Source: Ignavibacteria bacterium
GTDB lineage: Bacteria; Bacteroidota; Ignavibacteria; Kapaibacteriales; UBA2268
Direction of reading: 5' to 3'
DNA: 40,381 bases
Assembly (NCBI GenBank): GCA_031261605.1
Contig: JAISJI010000059.1
Span: 1-40,381 of the forward strand
Shown piece after piece: positions 7,334 through 15,345 of this stretch; position 1 is the stretch's first letter, and every line of letters begins with the position of its first letter. The notes beneath the pieces were generated by a model. That model had not been told where the DNA came from. It did not search any database and saw nothing but the letters and a program-made list of their open reading frames with translations. A program made the position numbers and the translations under genes.

Positions 7334-8407
7334 ATGAAAATATTATCTATAAATCCCGGTTCAACTTCTACAAAAATAGCATTGTATGAAGACCTAACTT
7401 GTGTGTTCGTTCAAACATTACGCCATACTGCGGATGAAATTGCAAAGTATTCCAAAATTACCGACCAGTTTGAATTTCGCAAAAATCTAATAGTCCATTT
7501 CCTGCAAGATAACAACGTGGCTCTATATATGTTGGACGCTGTTATAGGGCGTGGTGGCTTGCTAAAGCCAATTCCCGGTGGCATCTATCGTATAAACGAT
7601 GCGCTATTGCACGACTTATATAATCCAGTATCTGGTGAACATGCCTCTAATCTCGGAGGTATAATTGCTTGTGAAATCGCAAAAGAAGCAGGTGAAAAAG
7701 TTCCAGCATTCATTGCAGACCCTGTTGTCGTTGATGAACTTTGCGATTTAGCCCGCTATTCTGGACATCCCGAACTGCCCAAAATATCCATCTTCCACGC
7801 GTTAAATCAAAAGGCAATCGCTCGCAGACATTCTAGAGAAAATAATGTTCCATACGAATCATTGAATCTGATAATAGCCCATCTCGGTGGTGGTATCTCC
7901 GTTGGCATTCACAACGAAGGCAAAGTTATAGATGTAAATAATGCACTTAATGGTAATGGTCCATTTTCTCCGGAGCGTTCCGGCACATTGCCGGTAGCGG
8001 CATTAGTTGAACTCTGCTTCTCTGGTAAATACCGACAAGACGAACTATTGAAACTAATCACAGGTAAAGGCGGTGCTGTTGCCTTCCTCGGCACTAATGA
8101 TATGTATGAAATTGAAGTGCGTGCATTAGAAAAAGGCGATAAAGACGCAAAAAATATTGTGGATGCCCTGATATACCAAGTATCTAAGGAAATCGGCTTT
8201 GTTGCACCTGTGCTTTGTGGTAAGATAGATGCCATATTAATTACCGGAGGAATTGCACATTCCAAATACATTACCGATGAAATAACAAAACGTGTATCGT
8301 TTATCGCTCCTGTAACAATTTACCCGGGAGAAGATGAAATGGGGGCACTTGCTGAAAGTGCATACTACGCCCTTAAAGGCGAAAGAGAAATCTTAGAATA
8401 CAAATAA
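7334..8407 (+). CDS. buk: Butyrate kinase
   Basis: 357 aa, typical for butyrate kinase in the acetokinase/ASKHA superfamily (acetate kinases are about 400 aa). It transfers phosphate from butyryl phosphate to ADP, yielding ATP and butyrate. Visible motifs: the N-terminal phosphate loop NPGSTSTKIALYE (residues 6-18), GRGG, the adenosine-side AHLGGGISVGIH segment (around 183-194), and ITGGIAHSKY (around 304-313). It is paired with ptb 35 bp upstream, forming the substrate-level phosphorylation branch of butyrate fermentation, or of branched-chain acid formation from amino acids. The next gene starts 18 bp downstream. Confidence 0.92.
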   Translation: MKILSINPGSTSTKIALYEDLTCVFVQTLRHTADEIAKYSKITDQFEFRKNLIVHFLQDNNVALYMLDAVIGRGGLLKPIPGGIYRINDALLHDLYNPVSGEHASNLGGIIACEIAKEAGEKVPAFIADPVVVDELCDLARYSGHPELPKISIFHALNQKAIARRHSRENNVPYESLNLIIAHLGGGISVGIHNEGKVIDVNNALNGNGPFSPERSGTLPVAALVELCFSGKYRQDELLKLITGKGGAVAFLGTNDMYEIEVRALEKGDKDAKNIVDALIYQVSKEIGFVAPVLCGKIDAILITGGIAHSKYITDEITKRVSFIAPVTIYPGEDEMGALAESAYYALKGEREILEYK

Positions 8408-8425
8408 TCCTAATTTGATTAATAT

Positions 8426-9496
8426 ATGGATAGCATAAATATAGACATCGCCGGAGTTAATAGAATACTCATTGTTATGGATGAGATTAGACCATACGTT
8501 GAAATGGAGAAAGTTCTTAAACCCGGCGTTGGCGTTACCGATAGAGTGAAATTTGGACCAGAAGCCCTGGCTCAAATGACGGTGCAAAAATACGATGTCG
8601 TTATTATAAGAACATCAGTCCTTAATTTACTCTGCAAAGTTCCATTCGTTGAGCAAATACAGGAGCATTGCTTTTTTGTTCCCAATATCATTCTATTAGT
8701 AGATAAATCTGAAATGGAACACGAACATATCCAGTATCTACTGCAGCGTTCGCATATCTATACAGCACTTGCCTATCCATTTACTAGTCAGAAAGAATGG
8801 GAAATGTTTGTTATTGAGGTGAAATCTGCCATTAAAGCAAGCAAGTTAGAGCATAGCAAGAAGAAGCGTGAAGTGATTCATCCGCCATTTCCAGCTGTCG
8901 GATTAGCAATAAGCACCGGTGGTCCCAAAACCATATACGATGTATTTTCGCGATTACCAAAGGACTTCTACCCGCCTATTTTTATGGTGCAACATGGTCC
9001 TATATGGATATTGAATGACTATGTGGAAAAGGTGAAGGAACGCTATGGGCTGAACATACAAATAGCGAAGAATGGACAAATGGTCGCTCCCAAGACCATA
9101 TACATTGCTCCCGATGGGCTAAATATGGTGATAGATAAGTCGCTATATACCATTAGATTAATTGATTCCGAAAGAGAGTGCTTTGTTAAACCATCCGCAG
9201 ACCCAATGTTCCGTAGCATTGCACGTTGCTATGGACAGTTTTGCGTTGCTGTTGTAATGACTGGCTTAGGTGGAGATGGTAGCAAGGGATGTATGCACAT
9301 ACAATCTGTTGGCGGAACTATTTTAGTGGAAGACCCAAAGACCGCAATAGCACCATCTATGCCACGAACACTAATAGAAACCGTTAAGAACCACACCATC
9401 TATAATTCAAAAGATATTGCCGCTGCTATGGTAGCAAACGCAAATAACTTGCACGACAAACTAAAACTCGCATCAAAAATTTATGTTCCCAAATAG
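8426..9496 (+). CDS. CheB-type methylesterase with degenerate receiver domain
   Basis: 356 aa. The C-terminal half (about residues 155-345) is a CheB methylesterase/deamidase domain with the catalytic triad intact: S163 in AISTGGPKT, H190 in MVQHGP and D284 in MTGLGGDGSKG. The N-terminal half (about 12-135) has receiver-like strands, but the position where CheB carries its phosphorylated Asp is R62 (DVVIIRTS), so normal CheA-dependent activation looks impossible. No chemoreceptor, CheA, CheR or flagellar gene is in the window. It sits between buk and hydF with 18 and 8 bp gaps, in an otherwise metabolic run. It may act on a non-motility signalling system or be constitutively active. Confidence 0.8.
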   Translation: MDSINIDIAGVNRILIVMDEIRPYVEMEKVLKPGVGVTDRVKFGPEALAQMTVQKYDVVIIRTSVLNLLCKVPFVEQIQEHCFFVPNIILLVDKSEMEHEHIQYLLQRSHIYTALAYPFTSQKEWEMFVIEVKSAIKASKLEHSKKKREVIHPPFPAVGLAISTGGPKTIYDVFSRLPKDFYPPIFMVQHGPIWILNDYVEKVKERYGLNIQIAKNGQMVAPKTIYIAPDGLNMVIDKSLYTIRLIDSERECFVKPSADPMFRSIARCYGQFCVAVVMTGLGGDGSKGCMHIQSVGGTILVEDPKTAIAPSMPRTLIETVKNHTIYNSKDIAAAMVANANNLHDKLKLASKIYVPK

Positions 9497-9504
9497 CGCT
9501 TATT

Positions 9505-10719
9505 ATGACTACAGCAAAGTCCGAACGAACCCATATATGCCTATTTGGCAGAACGAATGTAGGTAAGTCCAGTATCTTAAATCTCATTGCTAAGCAAGAT
9601 GTGTCCATCGTTTCCGAAATCGCCGGCACTACTACCGATGTCGTAGAGAAAGTGATGGAACTCGCTCCTATTGGTGCTGTCGTAATTGTAGATACTGCTG
9701 GCATTGATGATACCTCTGAACTCGGTAGCGAACGTAAACGTAAAACCGAATTGATATATAGAAAGTGTGATTTTGCGGTGCTAATCGTTGAGCCGAATAA
9801 ATGGACGGAATACGAAGAAAATGTAATCGTGCAACTAAACCATTTTGACATTAAGTTTGCCATTCTAATCAACAAAATTGATTTGCAACAGCCATCGATA
9901 GAGTTCATAGGAAAAATGCACTCCATTGCTAACGGATATGTAATGCAGATTAGTGCAACTACAACCGTTAGCACCGATTTGATAAACCAACTCACAACTA
10001 CCATATCTAAACTTCTTCCCGATTTGGCTGACGATACCAATATGCTTGCTGGACTAATTGCTCCAAATGATACAGTGCTATTTGTAACACCAATAGATAC
10101 TGGTGCTCCCAAAGGACGTATGATACTTCCTCAAGTGCAGGCGTTGCGTGCGGTATTGGATATAAATGCTATTGCTATTTTTGTGCAAGTGGCGGAGTAT
10201 CAGCAGACACTTCGTTTGTTGCACACTCCACCAAAGATTGTTGTTACTGACTCGCAAGTCATCAACGAAGTTGTAGAGCTATCTCCACCGGAGCAACTGC
10301 TCACCACTTTCTCTATACTGCTTGCTCGCTTGAAGGGCGATTTTGCTGTAGAAGCGAGGAGCGCATATATACTCAAAGATATTAAGAAAGACGCTAAGAT
10401 ATTGATAGCGGAAGCGTGTTCGCATCATCAGCAAAAGGATGATATTGCAAAAGTGAAATTTCCAAAATTGTTAGAGAAGTATTGTGGATTTATGCCACAG
10501 ATTGACTATTGCAATGGACGCGACTTTCCAGCAAATATTGCGGACTATAACTTAATAATACATTGTGGTGCGTGTATGCTTACGCGAACGGAAAAACTGA
10601 ATAGAGTGAGAATTGCAACAGACGCAGGTGTTCCTCTTACAAATTTTGGTATGGCATTATCGTTTTTGAATGGACACTACGATAGAGTATTAGAACCATT
10701 TACGAATGAATTGGAATAA
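9505..10719 (+). CDS. hydF: [FeFe]-hydrogenase H-cluster maturation GTPase HydF
   Basis: 404 aa, the normal length of HydF, the scaffold that assembles the 2Fe subcluster and delivers it to the hydrogenase apoprotein. The N-terminal GTPase domain shows G1 GRTNVGKS (15-22), the switch region GTTTD (41-45), G3 DTAG (63-66) and G4 NKID (123-126). A dimerisation domain follows, then a C-terminal iron-sulfur domain with C305 followed by two His (CSHH) and C354 and C357 in HCGAC, the three-cysteine cluster site of the family. Its presence implies an [FeFe]-hydrogenase plus HydE and HydG elsewhere in the genome. It begins 8 bp after the CheB-like gene and ends at a bidirectional terminator. Confidence 0.93.
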   Translation: MTTAKSERTHICLFGRTNVGKSSILNLIAKQDVSIVSEIAGTTTDVVEKVMELAPIGAVVIVDTAGIDDTSELGSERKRKTELIYRKCDFAVLIVEPNKWTEYEENVIVQLNHFDIKFAILINKIDLQQPSIEFIGKMHSIANGYVMQISATTTVSTDLINQLTTTISKLLPDLADDTNMLAGLIAPNDTVLFVTPIDTGAPKGRMILPQVQALRAVLDINAIAIFVQVAEYQQTLRLLHTPPKIVVTDSQVINEVVELSPPEQLLTTFSILLARLKGDFAVEARSAYILKDIKKDAKILIAEACSHHQQKDDIAKVKFPKLLEKYCGFMPQIDYCNGRDFPANIADYNLIIHCGACMLTRTEKLNRVRIATDAGVPLTNFGMALSFLNGHYDRVLEPFTNELE

Positions 10720-10723
10720 ACAG

Positions 10724-10759
10724 AAATAGCGAGTTGGTATATACGAACCCGCTATTTTT
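10724..10759. terminator. Bidirectional terminator between hydF and gcvH
   Basis: Stem AAATAGCG/CGCTATTT at 10724-10731 and 10750-10757 with inner GTT/AAC across one A-C mismatch, followed by T-rich sequence. It lies between convergent genes and can serve both. Confidence 0.75.
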
Positions 10760-10774
10760 ATATGGATTAGGTTG

Positions 10775-11152
10775 CTATTTGATGAACTCTTCGTATTTAG
10801 CGGCAGTCATCAATTCATCCAATTCAGATGGATTGGATAATTCAACTTTAATCATCCAGCCCTCGCCGTAAGGGTCTGTATTGACTACTGCTGGGTCGTC
10901 GTTAATAGCAGTATTGATTTCGAGGACTTTGCCTGATACTGGGGAGTTCAGGTCTGATACTGCTTTTACTGCTTCTATAGTGCCGAAGGACTCGTTAGCG
11001 GTTACGCTTGTAGTATCTTCAGGTATATCAACATAAGCAATGTCTCCAAGTTCTGATTGTGCGTGGTCTGTGATACCAATGAAGCCAATGTTGCCTTCTG
11101 CACGAACCCATTCATGGTCTTGGGTGTATTTTAGATTTTCTGGTGATGCCAT
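10775..11152 (-). CDS. gcvH: Glycine cleavage system H protein
   Basis: 125 aa, standard length. The H protein carries the lipoyl arm that shuttles the aminomethyl group between P, T and L proteins of the glycine cleavage complex. The lipoyl domain is recognisable: HEWV near the N-terminus, ITDHAQSELGDI, and the lipoylation site K63 in ESFGTIEAVKAVSDL. The C-terminal PYGEGWMIKV is also typical. It is 74 bp downstream of efp on the same strand, and about 10.5 kb from gcvPB at 21734; gcvT and gcvPA are not in the window. Confidence 0.96.
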   Translation of the reverse strand: MASPENLKYTQDHEWVRAEGNIGFIGITDHAQSELGDIAYVDIPEDTTSVTANESFGTIEAVKAVSDLNSPVSGKVLEINTAINDDPAVVNTDPYGEGWMIKVELSNPSELDELMTAAKYEEFIK

Positions 11153-11226
11153 ATTTTTTCCTATGAGATTTTTTTTATTAGAGAATTAATATTTTAAATG
11201 CAAATAACAGTTTGATTTATTTAGAG

Positions 11227-11790
11227 TTACACTTTCACTCTGTCCATATATGAGCCATTGCGAGTATCCACTCTAATCGTATCGCCTTCATTAATGAAGA
11301 GCGGCACAAGGACGGTAGCACCCGTTTCAACAGTTGCTGGCTTCGTTACATTGGTTGCTGTATCGCCTTTAAGACCCGGTTCAGTATGAGTTATTAGCAA
11401 ATTTACACTTGCAGGAAGTTCAGCGCTGAGACAAGATGTTCCTTCAAATGAAAGCGATACTTCATCATTTTCGCGTAGGAAGTTGATTTGGTCGCCGAGT
11501 ATTGCTGGGTCTATTGGTATCTGTTCGTAATCCTCTGGATTCATAAATATTAAGCTTTGTCCGTCATTGTATAGATATTGGTAATTGCGTTTTTCTACAC
11601 GCACTATCTCTATTGACTCGCCAGAAGCAAATCTGTTTTCTAATTTTTTGCCCGTTTTTAGATTGCGCATCTTCACTTGATAGAAAGCACGCAAATTACC
11701 GGGTGTTCTATGTTCCGACTCTAATACTTGGCAGTTTTCGCCGTTAAATTTTATTACAACGCCTGGTCTTAAATCGCTGGTTGAACCCAT
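11227..11790 (-). CDS. efp: Translation elongation factor P
   Basis: 187 aa, three beta-barrel domains. EF-P binds next to the P-site tRNA and relieves stalling at polyproline. The domain I loop reads PGNLRAF (residues 30-36), so the position of the modified Lys34 of E. coli EF-P is Asn32. This version therefore cannot be beta-lysylated there by EpmA, and the arginine is two residues away from the site used by EarP-type factors. From memory this PGNLRAFYQ loop also occurs in Chlorobi EF-P, so it is probably a lineage trait and not damage. The C-terminal IRVDTRNGSYMDRVKV matches the family signature. It lies between the tRNA-Cys gene and gcvH on the same strand. Confidence 0.95.
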   Translation of the reverse strand: MGSTSDLRPGVVIKFNGENCQVLESEHRTPGNLRAFYQVKMRNLKTGKKLENRFASGESIEIVRVEKRNYQYLYNDGQSLIFMNPEDYEQIPIDPAILGDQINFLRENDEVSLSFEGTSCLSAELPASVNLLITHTEPGLKGDTATNVTKPATVETGATVLVPLFINEGDTIRVDTRNGSYMDRVKV

Positions 11791-11823
11791 TTTAATTATG
11801 ATTTGTGGTTAATGTTATGTGAG

Positions 11824-11894
11824 AGGTGTCTACCGGATTCGAACCGGTGTTCTTGGTTTTGCAGACCAATGCCTAACCACTTGGCTAAGACACC
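11824..11894 (-). tRNA. tRNA-Cys (anticodon GCA)
   Basis: A complete cloverleaf on the - strand: acceptor stem GGTGTCT/AGACACC, anticodon stem TTGGT/ACCAA with loop CTGCAAA (anticodon GCA), and T arm ACCGG/CCGGT with loop TTCGAAT. The discriminator base is U, as expected for tRNA-Cys. CCA is not encoded. It lies between mnmG and efp. Confidence 0.96.
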
Positions 11895-11911
11895 GTAACT
11901 TATAAGAACTA

Positions 11912-11919
11912 CAAAAATA
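11912..11919 (-). promoter_or_regulatory. Putative -7 box TATTTTTG for tRNA-Cys
   Basis: Exact TAnnTTTG match on the - strand, 18 bp before the mature 5' end of the tRNA. It may also drive efp and gcvH. Confidence 0.4.
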
Positions 11920-11966
11920 ACACTTTTTATTGATAATTCAAAATTTTTGTAGATTTGTGGATAAAT

Positions 11967-13844
11967 TTACTTCGCTTTCATATAGAATGAAATGATGGCG
12001 ATGTCGGTGGCAGACACACCGGATATGCGTGACGCTTGTCCTAAAGATGCTGGACGAATTTCCTTTAACTTTTGCAATGCTTCTTTTGAGAGAGAATTTA
12101 GGGCATCGTAATCAAAGTTTGTGGGAATTATTTTATTCTCATTTTCCAAAAAATATTCCACTTCACGCTTCTGTTTAATGATGTATCCTTCATATTTTAT
12201 TTCTACATCAAGTTTCCACGCCAATTCCATATTTTCTTTTATTTTTGCTAAATTTGGTGGGAGATTATTTGCTAACTTCAATATTTCCATTGTATCTACC
12301 TTACCACGCCTACAAATCTGCGCAATGGAAGTGCTATCAATAAGCGGAGTTTCCTCTATGCGTTCCAGATAAGTATTAACAGCATCAGCACGAAGTTTTA
12401 ACTTTCTGGCTTCATCAAATCCCTGCGAAACTGTAGAATACATATCCACAACTTTATCATATTGTGTCCGCGGAATAATCCCAAAGTTGTATCCATATTT
12501 AGATAAACGCTCATCGGCGTTATCCTGTCTCAATAGCAGACGATATTCGGCTAATGAAGTAAACATACGATACGGCTCATTTGTAGATTTATTTACTAAG
12601 TCATCAATAAGAACGCCGATATACGCTTCGGAGCGTTTTAGAGTAAATGGCTCTGCATTTTTCAACTTCAATGCAGCATTAATACCAGCAATTAAACCTT
12701 GACTTGCTGCCTCTTCGTAGCCGGATGTTCCGTTGATTTGACCGGCAAAGTATAATCCATCAATCGCTTTTGTTTCTAACGTTGGCTTTAGTTGATATGG
12801 AAAAAAGAAGTCGTATTCTATAGCATAACCAGCGGTAAGTATTTCACACTTCTCTAATCCTGTAATAGTCCGCAATCCTGCAAGTTGCACATCACGAGGT
12901 AGAGAGGTAGAATAGCCATTTACATAAATGGATGTTGTATTTAGTGCCTCCGGCTCAAGCAATATTTTGTGGCTGCTCCGATGCGCAAAGCGAGTAATTT
13001 TATCTTCTATAGATGGGCAATATCGCGGTCCTACCCCTTCTATAAGCCCAGTATACATAGGCGAGCGAGCAAATCCAGTTCGTAAAATATCGTGTGTAGT
13101 GGCATTCGTCTCTGTGCTATGGCATACTATTTGGTTTTTAACTACTTGCGTCTGATAACTAAAAGGCACTGGCTGCTCATCGCCTGTTTCCACTGATAGT
13201 TTTGAGTAATCTATGGTATCTCTATGAATGCGTGGCGGAGTTCCTGTCTTCAAACGACCTTTCTTAATGCCGTGAGAAGTAAGCAAATCGGATATTTTTT
13301 CCACAGGTGGCTCACCAACTCTTCCACCATAAGAAATGTCTAACCCCGTGAACATCTTACCATTTAGGAAAGTTCCAGCACACAGCACAATAGCATTTGC
13401 AAATAGCGTTTCATTCGTTTTAGTCCTACAGCCGACTACCTTGCTGTGCTCGACAAGGATTTCGTTAGCGGTTGTCTCTATTATTGTAAGGGTATGATTT
13501 TCTTGCACTTTCAGCAAATGCTGATGGACAATTTTCGGATATAGGTCTTTATCTATTTGGGCACGTGGCGACCATATCGCAGCACCTTTTGATTTATTAA
13601 GCATTTTGAATTGAATGCCTGCTTTGTCAGCGAGCAGTCCTTGTGCTCCACCAAGTGCATCAATTTCCTTAACAAGATGCCCCTTAGCAGTGCCACCAAT
13701 ATTTGGATTGCACGACGGTTTGCACAACGTAGCGATTGCCGATGTAAGTAACGCAACATTGTTGCCCATACGAGCAGCAACAATAGACGCCTCAACTCCG
13801 GCGTGTCCACCACCAATAACTATAATATCAAATCTATTTTGCAT
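11967..13844 (-). CDS. mnmG: tRNA uridine-5-carboxymethylaminomethyl modification enzyme MnmG (GidA)
   Basis: 625 aa, full length. With MnmE it installs the (carboxymethyl)aminomethyl group at C5 of wobble uridine in several tRNAs, using FAD and methylene-tetrahydrofolate. Visible: N-terminal FAD-binding VIGGGHAGVEA (residues 9-19), the conserved Cys segment KPSCNPNIGGTAKGHLVKE, TGTPPRI, YCPSIEDKI, the second nucleotide-binding FAGQINGTSGYEEAA (around 370-384), and the helical C-terminal domain that binds MnmE and tRNA. The ATG start gives the dinucleotide-fold at the correct distance. It is transcribed toward tRNA-Cys and efp, divergent from the Kelch-like gene. MnmE is not in the window. 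Confidence 0.97.
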   Translation of the reverse strand: MQNRFDIIVIGGGHAGVEASIVAARMGNNVALLTSAIATLCKPSCNPNIGGTAKGHLVKEIDALGGAQGLLADKAGIQFKMLNKSKGAAIWSPRAQIDKDLYPKIVHQHLLKVQENHTLTIIETTANEILVEHSKVVGCRTKTNETLFANAIVLCAGTFLNGKMFTGLDISYGGRVGEPPVEKISDLLTSHGIKKGRLKTGTPPRIHRDTIDYSKLSVETGDEQPVPFSYQTQVVKNQIVCHSTETNATTHDILRTGFARSPMYTGLIEGVGPRYCPSIEDKITRFAHRSSHKILLEPEALNTTSIYVNGYSTSLPRDVQLAGLRTITGLEKCEILTAGYAIEYDFFFPYQLKPTLETKAIDGLYFAGQINGTSGYEEAASQGLIAGINAALKLKNAEPFTLKRSEAYIGVLIDDLVNKSTNEPYRMFTSLAEYRLLLRQDNADERLSKYGYNFGIIPRTQYDKVVDMYSTVSQGFDEARKLKLRADAVNTYLERIEETPLIDSTSIAQICRRGKVDTMEILKLANNLPPNLAKIKENMELAWKLDVEIKYEGYIIKQKREVEYFLENENKIIPTNFDYDALNSLSKEALQKLKEIRPASLGQASRISGVSATDIAIISFYMKAK

Positions 13845-13879
13845 ATAAGCATCATTTTATAACTATGCAAGTTACATTT

Positions 13880-13934
13880 TTTTTAGCAAATAAATACCGT
13901 TTTATAAATCTGTCCTACAGTTTTTTGCTAAAAA
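13880..13934. repeat. Inverted repeat in the mnmG upstream region
   Basis: TTTTTAGCAAA at 13880-13890 is the perfect complement of TTTGCTAAAAA at 13924-13934; with a bulge of three T the pairing extends to ACAT/ATGT. It lies between two divergent genes, so it is not a 3' terminator of either. Possible operator or leader hairpin; function unknown. Confidence 0.35.
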
Positions 13935-13993
13935 TGTATCAAAAGTTTCATTTTTTTATAGTATATCTTTATTGTAAAAAAAAATATTATAGT

Positions 13994-14001
13994 TATATTT
14001 G
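13994..14001 (+). promoter_or_regulatory. Putative -7 box TATATTTG for the Kelch-like gene
   Basis: Exact TAnnTTTG match 30 bp before the start codon at 14031; the predicted leader is about 23 nt. Confidence 0.45.
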
Positions 14002-14030
14002 TTAAGATTTATAACTAATGACGAATTCTT

Positions 14031-15326
14031 ATGAAAAAAAATCCACAATTCATACTATTATTTTTATTACTTACACTTCCGACTTTCGCCTACAACGGCG
14101 TTTGGGAAGAAAAACACCCCGAATTAAATGGCGAAATACCTGGACCTCGCTATATGTATGGACTTGCGCCAATTGGAGAACGTAAAGCATTGTTGCTCAA
14201 TGGGCTGGGCAACGGAAATCCATCCGCTTACAACGATACTTGGCTCTATGATTATGATTTGGATAAATGGACAAAAGTGGAATGCAACGTTAAGCCAGAT
14301 ACATATTTTGCCAATACCGGATTCCCTATGATGGCGCAAGTATCTAAAAATAGAGTGCTTGCGAGAAGTTATAATAAACAGCTAGAAAGGTTTAATTACA
14401 TTTTTGATTTGGATAGTATGCAATGGTATCAGCTAGAAGGCGTGCCACAACCAGGAGTAACACCTGATGGCTACTACGCTACAATGATAAATTTCAAAGA
14501 AAATGTTGCAATGCTATATGGTATTGCCTACCAAACTGGTATGAATCAGACATGGCTGGCGACAATGGATACAACAAAATCTCTATATGACTCAGCCGTC
14601 ATAACTTGGCAAAAAGTTAGCGATGATGCAATAGAAGAAGGACCAGGGACGTGGCATGGCTATAACCTTGAATTTCCTAGGTTAGCAAATATAGGAGATG
14701 AAGAAATATTATTTAGACCCCGATACAAATATTATGATGGATATAATGGTAATGGTAAATATTTTTGGTATTTTTGCAATACATATAAGTGGAGAAAGTT
14801 GGAAGACGATAGAGGGTTATTAGATAATTTCAGAAATCCATATGCACCTTTGCTAAGCAATTTTGTTTTAGATTGCTCTCGTTTAATGACGTATGATATT
14901 CTCCTTCCGGCATTAGACGTGCTTAATGCGGATAGAGATTATGTTAAAATGTTTTTTCTAGATACCATTGCACAACTTCCTTATAGAGATAAAACTAAAG
15001 GCGTTAAGTTAGCAGATGGCATTGTAATGATATTTGGCGGGGATGGTGGTAAGTTGCTAAATGATACTTGGGTTTTTCGTCTGACGGATACACTTTCCAT
15101 AATTGAAGAAATAACAGATACTAACAATATATTTTTTAATGACAATATACTGATACTAAAAGATATAGAGCGATTAGAATTATATGATATTATGGGAAAT
15201 TTAATCAGCAAATATGAACGTCCATTAAACACAACAATAGATTTAACGCCACTTTCCAAAGGTTTTTATCTTATTAGATATTATGATGGAAAGAAAATTA
15301 TAAATAAAAAAATAATTAAACATTAA
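14031..15326 (+). CDS. Secreted Kelch-repeat-like protein with T9SS sorting domain
   Basis: 431 aa. Signal peptide at residues 1-20 (MKKN, then a hydrophobic FILLFLLLTLPTFA). The mature part begins with Kelch-like blades: PRYMYGLAPIGERKALLLNG followed by YNDTWLYDYDLDKWTKVE at about 40-85, and a last clear blade GIVMIFGGDGGKLLNDTWVF at about 330-349. The C-terminal 60 residues look like a type IX secretion sorting domain: LELYDIMGNLISKYE, TTIDLTPLSKGFYLIRY and a final basic KKIIKH. It is therefore probably exported and attached to or released from the cell surface. It is the first gene of a small surface-protein region and precedes the lectin-like gene by 19 bp. Ligand unknown. Confidence 0.75.
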   Translation: MKKNPQFILLFLLLTLPTFAYNGVWEEKHPELNGEIPGPRYMYGLAPIGERKALLLNGLGNGNPSAYNDTWLYDYDLDKWTKVECNVKPDTYFANTGFPMMAQVSKNRVLARSYNKQLERFNYIFDLDSMQWYQLEGVPQPGVTPDGYYATMINFKENVAMLYGIAYQTGMNQTWLATMDTTKSLYDSAVITWQKVSDDAIEEGPGTWHGYNLEFPRLANIGDEEILFRPRYKYYDGYNGNGKYFWYFCNTYKWRKLEDDRGLLDNFRNPYAPLLSNFVLDCSRLMTYDILLPALDVLNADRDYVKMFFLDTIAQLPYRDKTKGVKLADGIVMIFGGDGGKLLNDTWVFRLTDTLSIIEEITDTNNIFFNDNILILKDIERLELYDIMGNLISKYERPLNTTIDLTPLSKGFYLIRYYDGKKIINKKIIKH

Positions 15327-15345
15327 TAAATTTGGAGACAAAATT

